Positions 24,967 to 33,574 are shown, counted from the first letter of the stretch. The stretch: 64,000 nucleotides of DNA from Pseudonocardia alni (GCF_002813375.1 NZ_PHUJ01000002.1:62001-126000), one strand, 5' to 3'. Numbers and translations: made by a program. The notes: a model not told the origin generated them from the letters alone.

Positions 24967-25283
24967 CCCAGTTCGTCTCGCAGTTCGGCGAGGCGACGGC
25001 TGTAGCTGCCACGGACTGCTGCGAGCTCCCCGGGGTACTTCGGCGACAGAACGCGCTGCTGGTGCGCGCAGTCAGCGATGCGCGCTCGCAGGTCTTCGAT
25101 CCGCTCGCGGTCAGGCGCCGGCTTCCCGCTTTCTCGCTCGAGCAGGGCGACGTAGCAGGCGAGAACCTCGTTGATCGCTTCCTGCGCGGCTTCGTAGCTG
25201 ACCGCGGTGTCGCTGCTCCACTGCTGCGGTGGGAGGTCGGCAACCACGTCTTCCGGGGTGGTCGCCGTTCTCGAACTCACCAT
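24963..25283 (-). CDS. Putative epsilon-like antitoxin
   Basis: A 106-residue protein of mostly helical, charged sequence (YEAAQEAINEVLACYVALLE, ERIEDLRARIADCAHQQRVL). It sits directly before the zeta toxin with a 4-bp overlap, the standard antitoxin-first order. Sequence similarity to the classical epsilon antitoxin is not obvious, so the call rests on position, size and predicted helices. ATG 25283 gives the complete first helix and has GGAAGG upstream. Confidence 0.6.
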   Translation of the reverse strand: MVSSRTATTPEDVVADLPPQQWSSDTAVSYEAAQEAINEVLACYVALLERESGKPAPDRERIEDLRARIADCAHQQRVLSPKYPGELAAVRGSYSRRLAELRDELG

Positions 25284-25599
25284 GAGCGGTCCTTCCCTCG
25301 CGGACCTCCAGCATATCTGCCGCACCTGTCATTGAAGGGCCGCGAATGGTCGTCGCCATCGCCTCGCTCGCCCCGCCGGTTCCGGCGCCGTCGGCCTGGC
25401 GTCGCGCCAGCTCGAAGACCACGACGAGCCGGACCAGCACACCGACCATGAGCGCGGCGATGATCGATGGCGGCGGGGTCCTGCCGCGGAGATGACGAGG
25501 CCCCCGCCGCAGGGCTGCTGCAGCGGGGGCCTCGGTTGCGCGCCGTGTCGTTGTGCGTGACTACCCCGGCTTTCGGCGCGCAGCTCGGGGGGAGGGTGG
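25284..25599. other. Gap between toxin unit and secreted-type gene
   Basis: 316 bp with one clear feature, the hairpin at 25496-25534. A frame starting at GTG 25449 on the minus strand encodes a hydrophobic peptide (MVGVLVRLVVVFELARRQ), but it runs on into the antitoxin gene in a shadow frame and is not accepted as a gene. Confidence 0.4.
25496..25534. terminator. Perfect 12-bp stem terminator-like hairpin
   Basis: CGAGGCCCCCGC (25496-25507) pairs perfectly with GCGGGGGCCTCG (25523-25534) around a 15-base loop that can itself pair. It lies 66 bp past the stop of the leftward membrane gene, which it probably terminates. Confidence 0.7.
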
Positions 25600-26286
25600 T
25601 CAGTTCGTCCAGGTGATCGGGTCGGAGAAGCTGAACGAGGGTGCGTACTTCACCGCGTTGACGTCGGTGGTCTGCTGGTCGCCGCAGATCATCCCCGAGG
25701 TGGTGCCGCCCGGGGCGAGCTGACCGGAGTTCAGGGCCTTCGCGCCGGCGTTGAACGGGATCGACGCGGACGCCTCGACCCCGGCCGGGGTGGTGAACTT
25801 CCAGTCGAACGGGTTGAACGATGCCGGGCTGGACCCGTTGTTCTTGTAGGTGACCGTCGAGCACGCCTGCGTCATGCCGAACTCGGTGACCTGCTCGGGA
25901 GCAGACGCCGAGATGGCCAGGTCCCCGGAGGTGGCCTCCTGCCCGAACTTCACCGACTGGTCCCCGCTCGCGGGGGCACCGGCGGCGGCAGGGGCGGCGT
26001 TCGCGTCTCCTGAGGCGGTGGCCGGGGCCTGCTCGTCGCCGCCACCGCCGGTGGCGATCGCGATGACGACGATCGCGACCAGGATCCCGAGGGTCACCTT
26101 GAGCCCGGTGCGCTTCTTCTTCGGCGCGGGCGGCGGGATCTGCGGGGCCTGGTTGTACTGCGGGTACTGGCCCTGCGGGGGCGGGTAGCCCTGCGGCGGG
26201 TACTGGCCGCCCTGCTGGGGCGGGTACTGGCCGTAGTAGGGCTGCTGCTGGGGGTGGCCCTGGTAGGGGCTCTGCGGCGTAGTCAC
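25600..26286 (-). CDS. Membrane-anchored DUF4352-like extracellular protein
   Basis: A 228-residue protein. Residues 1-55 are Pro/Gln/Tyr-rich and cytoplasmic (repeats of QYPPQ and YPPPQGQ). One transmembrane helix follows (LKVTLGILVAIVVIAIA, about 62-78), then a Ser/Ala linker and a 130-residue outer domain of beta-sandwich type. Two Cys (in QACSTVTY and MICGDQQ) could form a disulfide. The outer domain resembles DUF4352, an immunoglobulin-like domain of actinobacterial and Firmicute surface proteins. Its function is unknown. Confidence 0.75.
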   Translation of the reverse strand: MTTPQSPYQGHPQQQPYYGQYPPQQGGQYPPQGYPPPQGQYPQYNQAPQIPPPAPKKKRTGLKVTLGILVAIVVIAIATGGGGDEQAPATASGDANAAPAAAGAPASGDQSVKFGQEATSGDLAISASAPEQVTEFGMTQACSTVTYKNNGSSPASFNPFDWKFTTPAGVEASASIPFNAGAKALNSGQLAPGGTTSGMICGDQQTTDVNAVKYAPSFSFSDPITWTN

Positions 26287-26503
26287 GTACCTCTTATCGG
26301 CCGCGTCACCCCCTCATTAGCACTCGGACCTGCGGATCATCAAGGTTGTTGAACTACTCTTTACCCAGGCAACCCGCGAGGTTCACCCCGAAACTCCTGA
26401 ATCCGTTGCTCCACCTGAGTCACCCGACTCCGCAACCCTGCGCTCGACACCACGAACGTTTCCGGTGGGACTAGATCTGCGCTGTGCTGCACTGTGGACG
26501 ACT

Positions 26504-27304
26504 ATGGGTAACTACGACCTGCACGCGGTGCTCGACTGCGCCGTGTCAGCTGCGCTGACCGCCGGGCGGGAGATCGCCCGCGCGGCGCAGGCGGACGGCG
26601 GGCCGGTTCTGCGGATGAAGGACGGCGTCGAGCCGGTCACGGACTCCGACCTGCGCTCGGACCGGATCATCCGGGGCGTTCTCGGCAGCTGCATCCCAAG
26701 CGTCCCGGTGCTGAGCGAGGAGTCCGGTGACCTGCCCGTCGTCGGCGAGGGACCGTTGTGGATCGTCGATCCGATCGATGGGACGGCGAACTTCGCACGC
26801 GGGCACCGCTACGTCGCCGTCTCGATCGCCTTTGCCATCGACGGCGTCGTCCAGGCTGGCGTGGTACACGCTCCCCTGCTGGACGAGACGTTCACCGCGA
26901 TCCTCGGGCGGGGAGCCGCTCTGGACGGAGCCCCGATCGGGGTGACCGACCGGGGCTCGCTCGCCGACGCGATCGTCAGCACCGGGTTCCCGCACGTCCG
27001 CCCCGACATCGACGCGCTCGTCGAACGCATCCGCCGGCTGATCACGCACTGCCAGGACATCCGCCGGGCGTCCTCGCCCGCTCTCGACCTCGCCTGGCTT
27101 GCCGCCGGACGCCTGGATGCGCACACCGAGACCCTGCACCCATGGGACGTCGCGGCCGGCGGCCTGATCGCGACCGAGGCCGGCGCTGTGCGCACACTCC
27201 TGCCGGGACCTGCCCGGACGCTGCCGCCGGACCTGGACGGCGCCGAGGTGCTCTTTGCGGTGCCGGGCATCAGTGACCTGCTCGAGCACCTGCTGAGCGA
27301 GTAG
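26504..27304 (+). CDS. Inositol monophosphatase family phosphatase
   Basis: A 266-residue Mg-dependent sugar or inositol phosphatase. The metal-binding motifs are EESG near 79-82, WIVDPIDGTANFARGH at about 94-109 (DPIDGT is the family hallmark) and HPWDVAAGGLIATEAGA near 214-230. Substrates in the family include inositol phosphates, histidinol phosphate, fructose-1,6-bisphosphate and PAP; the motifs alone do not choose. ATG 26504 is chosen because homology begins there. It is followed at 180 bp by a beta-propeller protein on the same strand. Confidence 0.88.
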   Translation: MGNYDLHAVLDCAVSAALTAGREIARAAQADGGPVLRMKDGVEPVTDSDLRSDRIIRGVLGSCIPSVPVLSEESGDLPVVGEGPLWIVDPIDGTANFARGHRYVAVSIAFAIDGVVQAGVVHAPLLDETFTAILGRGAALDGAPIGVTDRGSLADAIVSTGFPHVRPDIDALVERIRRLITHCQDIRRASSPALDLAWLAAGRLDAHTETLHPWDVAAGGLIATEAGAVRTLLPGPARTLPPDLDGAEVLFAVPGISDLLEHLLSE

Positions 27305-27483
27305 CTGGACCAGCCGCGGAGGGGCATCGTGAGTGATCGGGACGTAAGGGCCGCAGGAACGTAGGCATCGTGTGAGCCGGTTGCTGCCGAACCGGACACC
27401 GCGGTAGTTTCTGGGAACCGACCTACCTGATCCGCAGGGGAGTCAGCGCGCTGCCGCGCGTCTCCAGCCAGGAGGTCGCTCCT

Positions 27484-28557
27484 ATGAACGTCGACCAGCC
27501 CGATCTGTGGCGATCGCAGGGCAGCCCCGCGCCGATTGTGCTGTGGGACATGCTTGACGGTCCGATGCCGCGAGGGCTTCTCGGTGTCGGTGACCCGAAC
27601 GTTCACCTCGTCGACGACCGGTGGACCCTGTTCGTCGGCGGCTTCACCACCATGTTCCGCAACCGCCTGTTCCGCGCGCACCTGGTCGACGAGGCGACCG
27701 GCCCCGGCGGTCCATGGCGGGTCGCCTGCGACCCTCGGGGCCGGGCCCGACCGCTGGCCGCCGACCCGCCGAAGGGCAGTTGGGACGCTGCCGGCATGCA
27801 CACCCCGAGCTACGTCCCGCCGGCTGCGGGCAACGGCGCTCGGATCTATTACTCGGGCCGGGCGAACGCCAAGCTTTACGGGCCCGGGAGCAGGTACGCG
27901 ATCGGCGTGCTGGAGCACGTCGACGGCCAGTGGTGGCGGCGCGGAGCGCCGGTGCTGGAGGGCAGCGGCCCGCGGTGGAGCGTGCTCGAACCGCGCGTCG
28001 TTCATTCCGGGGGTCGCTACCGGATGTGGTATCAGGCCAACCCGCACGAGATCGGTCCCGGCGAGCACCCCGACTACGAGCTGCACTGCGTCGAGAGCGA
28101 GGACGGCCTGACCGGTTGGACACCGCCGCGTGTGTTCGCCGGGCCGGACGAGGGCTTCTTCGACATCGCGATCGCGCCGCGCGGCGACAGGTGGGTGATG
28201 CTGCTTGCACGCGGGTCCGACCTGCACAACACGGGCGGCTTCCCGCCGCAGGGCCTCTGGTGGAGCACAGCGGCGTGTCCCAGCGCCGACCGCGCGGACT
28301 GGTCGCGACCGCGGCGGTTCCTCGACACCGACGCGCCGGGTACTCCAATCTGGATGGCCCGCGGAACCTACGGACCGGGGCTCGCGTTCGATCCTGCCAA
28401 CCCCGCTCGCGTCACGGTGCTGCTGACGGGCGTCCGGGACGCCCCGCGATGGCCCCGCCTGATGCTCGGGCGGGTCTCCCGGCTGCGTGGCCCGCCGGTG
28501 CCCGCACCGTTCTACCTGTCGGTGGCTTCTCTGATGCTTGATCTGCCGACCTGCTGA
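27484..28557 (+). CDS. Five-bladed beta-propeller glycosidase-like protein
   Basis: A 357-residue protein with repeats typical of the GH43/GH32/GH130 propeller superfamily: VGDPNVHLVDDRWTLFVGG, HTPSYVPP with RIYYSGRAN, LEPRVVHSGGRYRMWYQAN, and FFDIAIAPRGDRWVMLLARG. Each blade carries an acidic residue where catalytic groups sit in glycosidases (DP in blade 1, E in LEPRVV, D in FFDIAI). There is no signal peptide, so it probably acts in the cytosol on a small sugar compound, possibly feeding the phosphatase upstream. AGGAGG precedes ATG 27484 by 8 bases. The exact family is not certain. Confidence 0.6.
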   Translation: MNVDQPDLWRSQGSPAPIVLWDMLDGPMPRGLLGVGDPNVHLVDDRWTLFVGGFTTMFRNRLFRAHLVDEATGPGGPWRVACDPRGRARPLAADPPKGSWDAAGMHTPSYVPPAAGNGARIYYSGRANAKLYGPGSRYAIGVLEHVDGQWWRRGAPVLEGSGPRWSVLEPRVVHSGGRYRMWYQANPHEIGPGEHPDYELHCVESEDGLTGWTPPRVFAGPDEGFFDIAIAPRGDRWVMLLARGSDLHNTGGFPPQGLWWSTAACPSADRADWSRPRRFLDTDAPGTPIWMARGTYGPGLAFDPANPARVTVLLTGVRDAPRWPRLMLGRVSRLRGPPVPAPFYLSVASLMLDLPTC

Positions 28558-28641
28558 TCGATGCGCTTACACGGCCGGAGTCCAGATCGGCGTAGGGCTC
28601 AGTGCGCTGTGCTTTGCACTAGCCCTCAACGAGTCCGCGGT

Positions 28642-28673
28642 GCGTACTCGAATGTGTACGCGTTCGGGTACGC
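28642..28673 (+). promoter_or_regulatory. Operator/promoter of the Phd-Fic module
   Basis: Arms GCGTACTCGAA (28642-28652) and TTCGGGTACGC (28663-28673) are inverted repeats matching 10 of 11 positions. A TACGCT -10 (28669-28674) lies 7 bases before the antitoxin GTG, so the transcript may be leaderless and autoregulated. Confidence 0.5.
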
Positions 28674-28681
28674 TGGGCGGT

Positions 28682-29005
28682 GTGTGGGTGCCTGAGGTGT
28701 TGTCGTTTCGTGAGTTCCGTACGGCGTTGGCGGCGACGTTGAAGCGGGTGCAGGAGCCCGAGGCCGAGCCGGTGTTCGTCGGTGCTCATCGCAAGCCCGA
28801 GGCGGTGGTGATGTCGGTGGCCCGCTACGAACAGCTCATCGGGGCCGCGCAGCGCCGCGCCGATGTCGACGAGGCACTCGCCTCGGTCCGCGCCGAGGGC
28901 CTGGAGCCGAGCGCGGAGGGTCTGGCGTTGCTCGACGGTGTCGCTGCCGGCTCGTTGACCACCGGCGAGGCTCGTGAGCGTGTCCTGGCCCGCTACCGCC
29001 GTTGA
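28682..29005 (+). CDS. Hybrid Phd/YefM-VbhA antitoxin for the Fic toxin
   Basis: A 107-residue antitoxin. Residues 1-55 form a Phd/YefM-type N-terminal DNA-binding fold (LSFREFRTALAATLKRV, then KPEAVVMSVARYEQLIGAA). Residues 60-107 match VbhA-type Fic antitoxins: the inhibitory motif S-x-x-x-E-G appears as SVRAEG (68-73), followed by LEPSAEGLALLDGVAAGSLT and a C-terminal EARERVLARYRR helix. In VbhA this Glu blocks the ATP gamma-phosphate position of the Fic active site. One protein thus seems to combine repression and enzyme inhibition. The GTG 28682 start is chosen because the operator ends just upstream. Confidence 0.8.
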   Translation: MWVPEVLSFREFRTALAATLKRVQEPEAEPVFVGAHRKPEAVVMSVARYEQLIGAAQRRADVDEALASVRAEGLEPSAEGLALLDGVAAGSLTTGEARERVLARYRR

Positions 29006-29619
29006 CCGGCCCGGACCCCTACCTCGACCTCGCCACCGGCGTTCTGCGGAACCGGCTGGGGATCACCGATCCGGGAGAGCTCGCCCAGGCCGAGGCCGAG
29101 CTCACCGCGCTACGCCTGATCGAGCTGCGCCAGGCGCCGCTACCCGGACGCTACGACCTGGACCACCTGCAGGACTTCCACCACCACATCTTCAGCGACC
29201 TCTACGACTGGGCCGGTCAGCTGCGCACCGTGTCCATCGGCAAGGGACAGCTGTTCTGCCTCCCTCAGCACCTCGAGACCTTCGCCGCCGACATCTTCGA
29301 CCGCCTCCACTCCGAGCAGGTGCTGCGCGGGCGTGACCTCGACGGCTTCGTCACCGGCCTGACCGAACTGCTCGCCGACATCAACGCCCTGCACCCGTTC
29401 CGGGAGGGCAACGGGCGCACCCAGCGGGCGTTCCTGGCCCAGCTCGCCCACGACGCCGGCTACGAGCTGCGCTGGACCGCGATGGACCCCGCCGAGAACA
29501 ACCGCGCGTCTGCGCTCTCGCTGGCCGGTGACAGCTCCGCCTTGCACACCATGCTCGTCCGCCTCATCAGGCCACTCCGTCAGCTACCCCGGTCGCGGCC
29601 AGCCTCCAGCGACAGCTGA
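29002..29619 (+). CDS. Fic/DOC-family toxin
   Basis: A 205-residue Fic protein. The active-site motif HPFREGNGRTQR (131-142) matches HxFx(D/E)GNGRxxR exactly, with catalytic His131. The flap region (GRYDLDHLQDFHHHIFSDLY, about 49-68, and the IGKGQLFCLP segment) is present. Such Fic toxins transfer AMP to target proteins, for example DNA gyrase in the VbhT class. The TTG start overlaps the antitoxin stop in TTGA. The toxin itself has no inhibitory helix, so control must come from the separate antitoxin, as expected for class I Fic. Confidence 0.92.
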   Translation: MTGPDPYLDLATGVLRNRLGITDPGELAQAEAELTALRLIELRQAPLPGRYDLDHLQDFHHHIFSDLYDWAGQLRTVSIGKGQLFCLPQHLETFAADIFDRLHSEQVLRGRDLDGFVTGLTELLADINALHPFREGNGRTQRAFLAQLAHDAGYELRWTAMDPAENNRASALSLAGDSSALHTMLVRLIRPLRQLPRSRPASSDS

Positions 29620-29792
29620 GCAGCGCCTCCGCCTGGACGTCGGCCCGATTCTCGAGGGGCGTGCCGCTTGTGCCGGGTCGGCAACGCGTGCCTGTCGGTT
29701 TGTCCGCCGAGCCTGGCTTGGCGGGCCTAAAGAATTGTCGGCTCCCTGTCGCACACTGAGCCCTATCCCCGGTGCTGTGCGAGAGGACCGTG

Positions 29793-30494
29793 ATGTCAGA
29801 CCCCGTCATCGTGGCAGGAACCGCCCTGTCCCGTGAGCTTCAATCAGCGTTCCGCAACGCATGCGACGCCCGCCGGAGCGAGTGGGTCGAGCGGGAGAAC
29901 GAGGCACTGACCGCCCTGCGGATCCTGGCCACCTACCTCGCCTATCACCCGGGAAGCGCCACCGCCCGGGCCATCACGACAACACTGGCCCGCACTATCG
30001 CTAATCCGGGGGAAGGCATGTCTCCCGCAGAGCATCCACTACCCTCGGCGCCGAGCATCAATACAGCAGAGGGTGACACAGTGGCGCGAATTGAAACGGT
30101 ACAGCTGATCGACGACCTCGACGGCGCGGCAGCTGATGAGACCGTCGCTTTCGCCCTCGACGGGAAGCAGTTCGAGATCGACCTCAATGCGGCCAACGCC
30201 GCGACGCTCCGGGACAAGCTCGCCCCGTTCGTGTCCGCCGCGCGAACCGCAGGAGGCAGCCGTCGCCCACGCCGTCGCGAGACTGCCACGGCGGCGGGCT
30301 CGACCGAGGCTCGGCGCCACAACCAGGCGGTGCGTATGTGGGCGCGGGAGAACGGATACTCCGTCTCCGAGCGGGGTCGTATTCCTGCCGAGGTCGTCGA
30401 GGCCTACCGCGACCACAACTCGAGCACCTCGCCGTCCGCGCCGGAGAAGGCCGCGCCGACGACGCGGCCACAGCCCGCCCAGTTCAGCGGATAG
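29793..30494 (+). CDS. Lsr2-family nucleoid protein with N-terminal extension
   Basis: A 233-residue frame. The last 137 residues are a full Lsr2: dimerisation domain ARIETVQLIDDLDG with FALDGKQFEIDLNAANAATL, then the C-terminal DNA-binding domain with VRMWARENGYSVSERGRIPA, whose RGR hook enters the AT-rich minor groove. Lsr2 silences foreign DNA. The preceding 96 residues (ALSRELQSAFRNACDARRSE, LTALRILATYLAYHPGSATA) are in frame and unrelated to normal Lsr2. Two starts have ribosome sites: ATG 29793 (GAGAGGA) and GTG 30081 (GAGGG). Both a long and a standard-length protein may be made. Confidence 0.85.
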   Translation: MSDPVIVAGTALSRELQSAFRNACDARRSEWVERENEALTALRILATYLAYHPGSATARAITTTLARTIANPGEGMSPAEHPLPSAPSINTAEGDTVARIETVQLIDDLDGAAADETVAFALDGKQFEIDLNAANAATLRDKLAPFVSAARTAGGSRRPRRRETATAAGSTEARRHNQAVRMWARENGYSVSERGRIPAEVVEAYRDHNSSTSPSAPEKAAPTTRPQPAQFSG

Positions 30495-30934
30495 GCCCGC
30501 GCGCCGGCCTACATCGACGGCGCGTCATCAAGCAGGTCATAGGTGGCTGAGCCTCCGGTCCGGCGGGCGTTCGCCGCCGGCCAGCCCGGGGTGGGCACCT
30601 CGAGAGCGGTCATACGCCAATTGACGGCCGGGGCCCGCTAACAGCTCAAGACACGGTCTGGAGGCCGGTCCAGAAGCGGCGGCTCGTCGAGGTCCTCACC
30701 GGCGCATTTCCGATACCTGCGGGCAGGTTCACAGGCTCTACGCCCGTGGGCAGGGGCCGGTAGCAGCGCGGTTCTGTCATAATCTTCATTATCGGCTTCC
30801 TGCTGGCTCTGCACGGGTATCCCACCGGTCGGCCAGGAGCGAGCGCCCCGCTACCAAGGCTGACCCTCACCTCGACGAGGCAGACAACCACGTCGGCCAC
30901 GAGCTGACGCATCGCTGGTGATGCCTTTCATCGT
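30495..30934. other. Gap between Lsr2 and the RloC-like ATPase
   Basis: 440 bp in which no convincing gene, tRNA or terminator was recognised. A minus-strand frame of 88 residues at 30646-30912 has poor coding character and is not accepted. The region may contain the edge of a separately acquired segment, because the ATPase gene that follows has a lower GC content. Confidence 0.4.
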
Positions 30935-33574
30935 TCAGGCTGCGATGTAGGCAGCCCGCGCTGCCTTAGCTTTCTCCCAGTCTTCCTGGACATCTCCGAC
31001 GGTCGGTTTGGTGCTCATGTACTCGGCCGCGTGAGAGTGCCCGGTCATTCGCTCGCACGCGCGGTCGAAGAGAGGCGCAATTACCGCGATCGCGTCATCG
31101 AGGCGAGAACTGTCGATCTTGGACAAGCGCGTCATCATGACGTTCTTGCGGTAGCGCTGCGTGACGTTCTGCAGCAGCTCCTGCTCTACGAAAGCTTCGC
31201 ACCAGGCGCGGATCAAGTCGTATGCCTCCTTGATGAGCGCATCTTGAACTATAGGTTCGGCACTAGGCATCTCCTGCAGTTTCACGTTGATCCGTTTCGA
31301 AAGGTCAGCGGGCGTGTCGAACCTCGGCTCGACGTCCGGCGCCAGGATTCCCTTGGTCTCACCGCCATCGCGGACCTCGTAGATGCATGTTCGTAGTTTC
31401 TTGTTCTGCCGAGCCGCGATAAGTGCCGACGCGAACATGATGTTGTGAGTCAAAACAACGACCTGGTGAGTCTCGGCGAGGTTCTGGATACGAGCCGCAA
31501 CCTCGTCGAGCCGACGATAGTCGAGGCTCGTCACCGGGTCGTCGAAGATCAGCGGCGCTTTCGCCCCCCGCATCCGGCTTTCGGCGAGGAAGTCCGCCAA
31601 AGCCAAGACCTTCTGCTCACCTTCTGAAAGCACAGCGGACGGCTTGTAGGACGCGACCGCCTTCTTACGTTGAGCCTGCCCGCTCCTGCCTTGGAATCGC
31701 AGCACGACTTGTGGAGCGCGCAAGCGGGCGCACTCTTCGGTGAAGAGCGTCTCGAAGTTCTTGTTCACGAGATCCTCGCTCGCGAGTTTCGACTGCACCG
31801 TGAGCTGCTTCGATGCACCGCTCGATATGACACGAGAGAGCTTCTCGAGTTGCTGAGCTCGTCGCGCGCGTCGCACATACTCGCGGGCCGCGGCAAGGTT
31901 TCGGTTCAGCTCGATGCGCGCGACGAGCTCCGAGACGGCCTTCTGCTTCTCTGCGAGCGCAATAGCAGCGTTGGCCTTATCGTCCGCCATCTGCCGCACG
32001 GCGACACTGATGCACTCCAGTTCTGTTGACACGGCAGTAGCAACCCCACGAGCATCCTCGCGGAGCGTGCCCTGAGTGATGGGCTGTCCGTCAGCGGTCT
32101 CCTGCGCGATGACCCGCATCGCCCCGAGAATCCCACACGCTTGGCTAGCCCATGCAGGAGGTATCTCGCGGTCCTGCTGCTCCGAGGCGAACTCGATCGC
32201 GCGAGCCAGTTCAGCTTCGTTGACGGTAAACTTTGAAGCCGCCAGATTGGCGTTCGCATCTTGCACCTGACGGATGAGCGTCTCGTCCAGGAACGTGCGG
32301 TAGCGAGCGAGCAGGTTCAGAGCCGTCGGACTGAGTTCCTGCATGCAGTACAAGCAGGAGTCGCCGGTGGCCGGATAGTGATCGCGGCCAAGGTGCTGTC
32401 GGTACGAGTCGCCAGCAACGATGAACTCTTGCCACTCTTCATCCGCCGGCCCTGGCAGTTCGTCCTGGCTGAAGAGCTGTTCCCGTGCCTCCGCTCTCCG
32501 CTGCTCCGCCTGTTCGAGCTTGGATCGAGCCATTTTATAGGCGGCCGCGTCGAAGTTCTGCGCGGCGTTGAGGATCCCGAGCAAACGTGTGAGTTGCCGC
32601 TCCGTCTCCTGCGAACTAGAGAGGATCGCGTCGAGAGAGTTCGAACGCAGCGCGGCGACCTCGCCTTCCAGCCGTTCGCGATCGGACTCCGCGTCTTCGG
32701 GCAGCGTTGCGAGGGCGTCGAGTTCCGCGAGGTCGGTGGTGGCACCGAGCGTCTCGATCACGGGGTACACCTTCGTGCCGCGTGTGAACCGTGAGAGCAA
32801 CGGGTTACTCCCTGGCGCCAGAGAGCTCACCTCCGCTGCAATCCGCTGCTGCACTCCTTGGATGCCCGTGGCGACGTGAGCAAACAGCGCGAGTTCCGCG
32901 GGCGTGTAGACATAGCCCAGATCGCTGTCGACATGCAGGGACACCGCACTCGCGTCGAACACACTAATGCGAGTGAAAGGTGCCAGGCCGGCTTCATCGC
33001 GCCATCGCACCGACGACTCGGTGGTGGACAGGCGATAGGTGATGTCTGCGCTGGGAGATGGCGGGGTATCGAGATGCACGGCGTGTGCGTTCGGCAGGAT
33101 GTCCTCAGCCGTGCGCACAGCCGATATCCGCTTCAGGATTCGCGCATACCCGGTCTTCCCTGATCCGTTCTGTCCGAACAGCACAGTCAGCTCCGAATCG
33201 AAACCGAGTTCCTGGTCCGCAGCGAGTGCGTTGACACCTTCGATACCCGCCAAACTGACCAGTTCGAGCGTGTCCTCCTCCGCTGCATCTGCCGCAGCCA
33301 GCTCGAGCTTCGGGATGTCGGGGGCGTCACCGCCACCGAGACCCTTCTCCGCGAGGAAAGTGGCGTACGCGGCGTTCAGCAGGGGGTCACTCGGGGCCTG
33401 CCGAGAGAGGATTGTTTCAGCGGTGAGCTCCCGCACCCACGCGTCCTGCCCGTTCGCCCAATCCACCAGCAGACGTCGGGGCGTCGCCTCTCCCAAGTTG
33501 ACCGAGACCTCATCGGTGGTCACGTCTGCCTCCGTCCTGGCGAACGGTGTCAGAAGATACGTGTCGCCGATCAA
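30935..33574 (-). CDS. RloC-like AAA ATPase with zinc-hook motif
   Basis: An 879-residue ABC/SMC-type ATPase of the AAA_13 group. Walker A FGQNGSGKT at about 133-141 is followed by an extended coiled-coil middle with a CLYC zinc-hook motif near 407-410. The ABC signature LSEGEQKVLALADF lies near 648-661, Walker B LIFDDP near 675, and the H-loop LTHN near 705. The C-terminal 170 residues carry an RAWCEAFVEQELLQ block and may hold the effector. RloC and PrrC of this group sense DNA damage or anti-restriction and cleave tRNA anticodons. Whether this protein is a nuclease is not visible. Codon use is more AT-rich than its neighbours, pointing to recent transfer. Confidence 0.75.
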   Translation of the reverse strand: MIGDTYLLTPFARTEADVTTDEVSVNLGEATPRRLLVDWANGQDAWVRELTAETILSRQAPSDPLLNAAYATFLAEKGLGGGDAPDIPKLELAAADAAEEDTLELVSLAGIEGVNALAADQELGFDSELTVLFGQNGSGKTGYARILKRISAVRTAEDILPNAHAVHLDTPPSPSADITYRLSTTESSVRWRDEAGLAPFTRISVFDASAVSLHVDSDLGYVYTPAELALFAHVATGIQGVQQRIAAEVSSLAPGSNPLLSRFTRGTKVYPVIETLGATTDLAELDALATLPEDAESDRERLEGEVAALRSNSLDAILSSSQETERQLTRLLGILNAAQNFDAAAYKMARSKLEQAEQRRAEAREQLFSQDELPGPADEEWQEFIVAGDSYRQHLGRDHYPATGDSCLYCMQELSPTALNLLARYRTFLDETLIRQVQDANANLAASKFTVNEAELARAIEFASEQQDREIPPAWASQACGILGAMRVIAQETADGQPITQGTLREDARGVATAVSTELECISVAVRQMADDKANAAIALAEKQKAVSELVARIELNRNLAAAREYVRRARRAQQLEKLSRVISSGASKQLTVQSKLASEDLVNKNFETLFTEECARLRAPQVVLRFQGRSGQAQRKKAVASYKPSAVLSEGEQKVLALADFLAESRMRGAKAPLIFDDPVTSLDYRRLDEVAARIQNLAETHQVVVLTHNIMFASALIAARQNKKLRTCIYEVRDGGETKGILAPDVEPRFDTPADLSKRINVKLQEMPSAEPIVQDALIKEAYDLIRAWCEAFVEQELLQNVTQRYRKNVMMTRLSKIDSSRLDDAIAVIAPLFDRACERMTGHSHAAEYMSTKPTVGDVQEDWEKAKAARAAYIAA

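Noticed and set aside
25111..25449. Minus-strand frame starting with a hydrophobic peptide
   Set aside because: Most of it overlaps the antitoxin gene in another frame with poor codon use; no convincing independent start or stop.
30646..30912. An 88-codon minus frame in the gap after Lsr2
   Set aside because: Weak coding character, no ribosome site and no recognised family.
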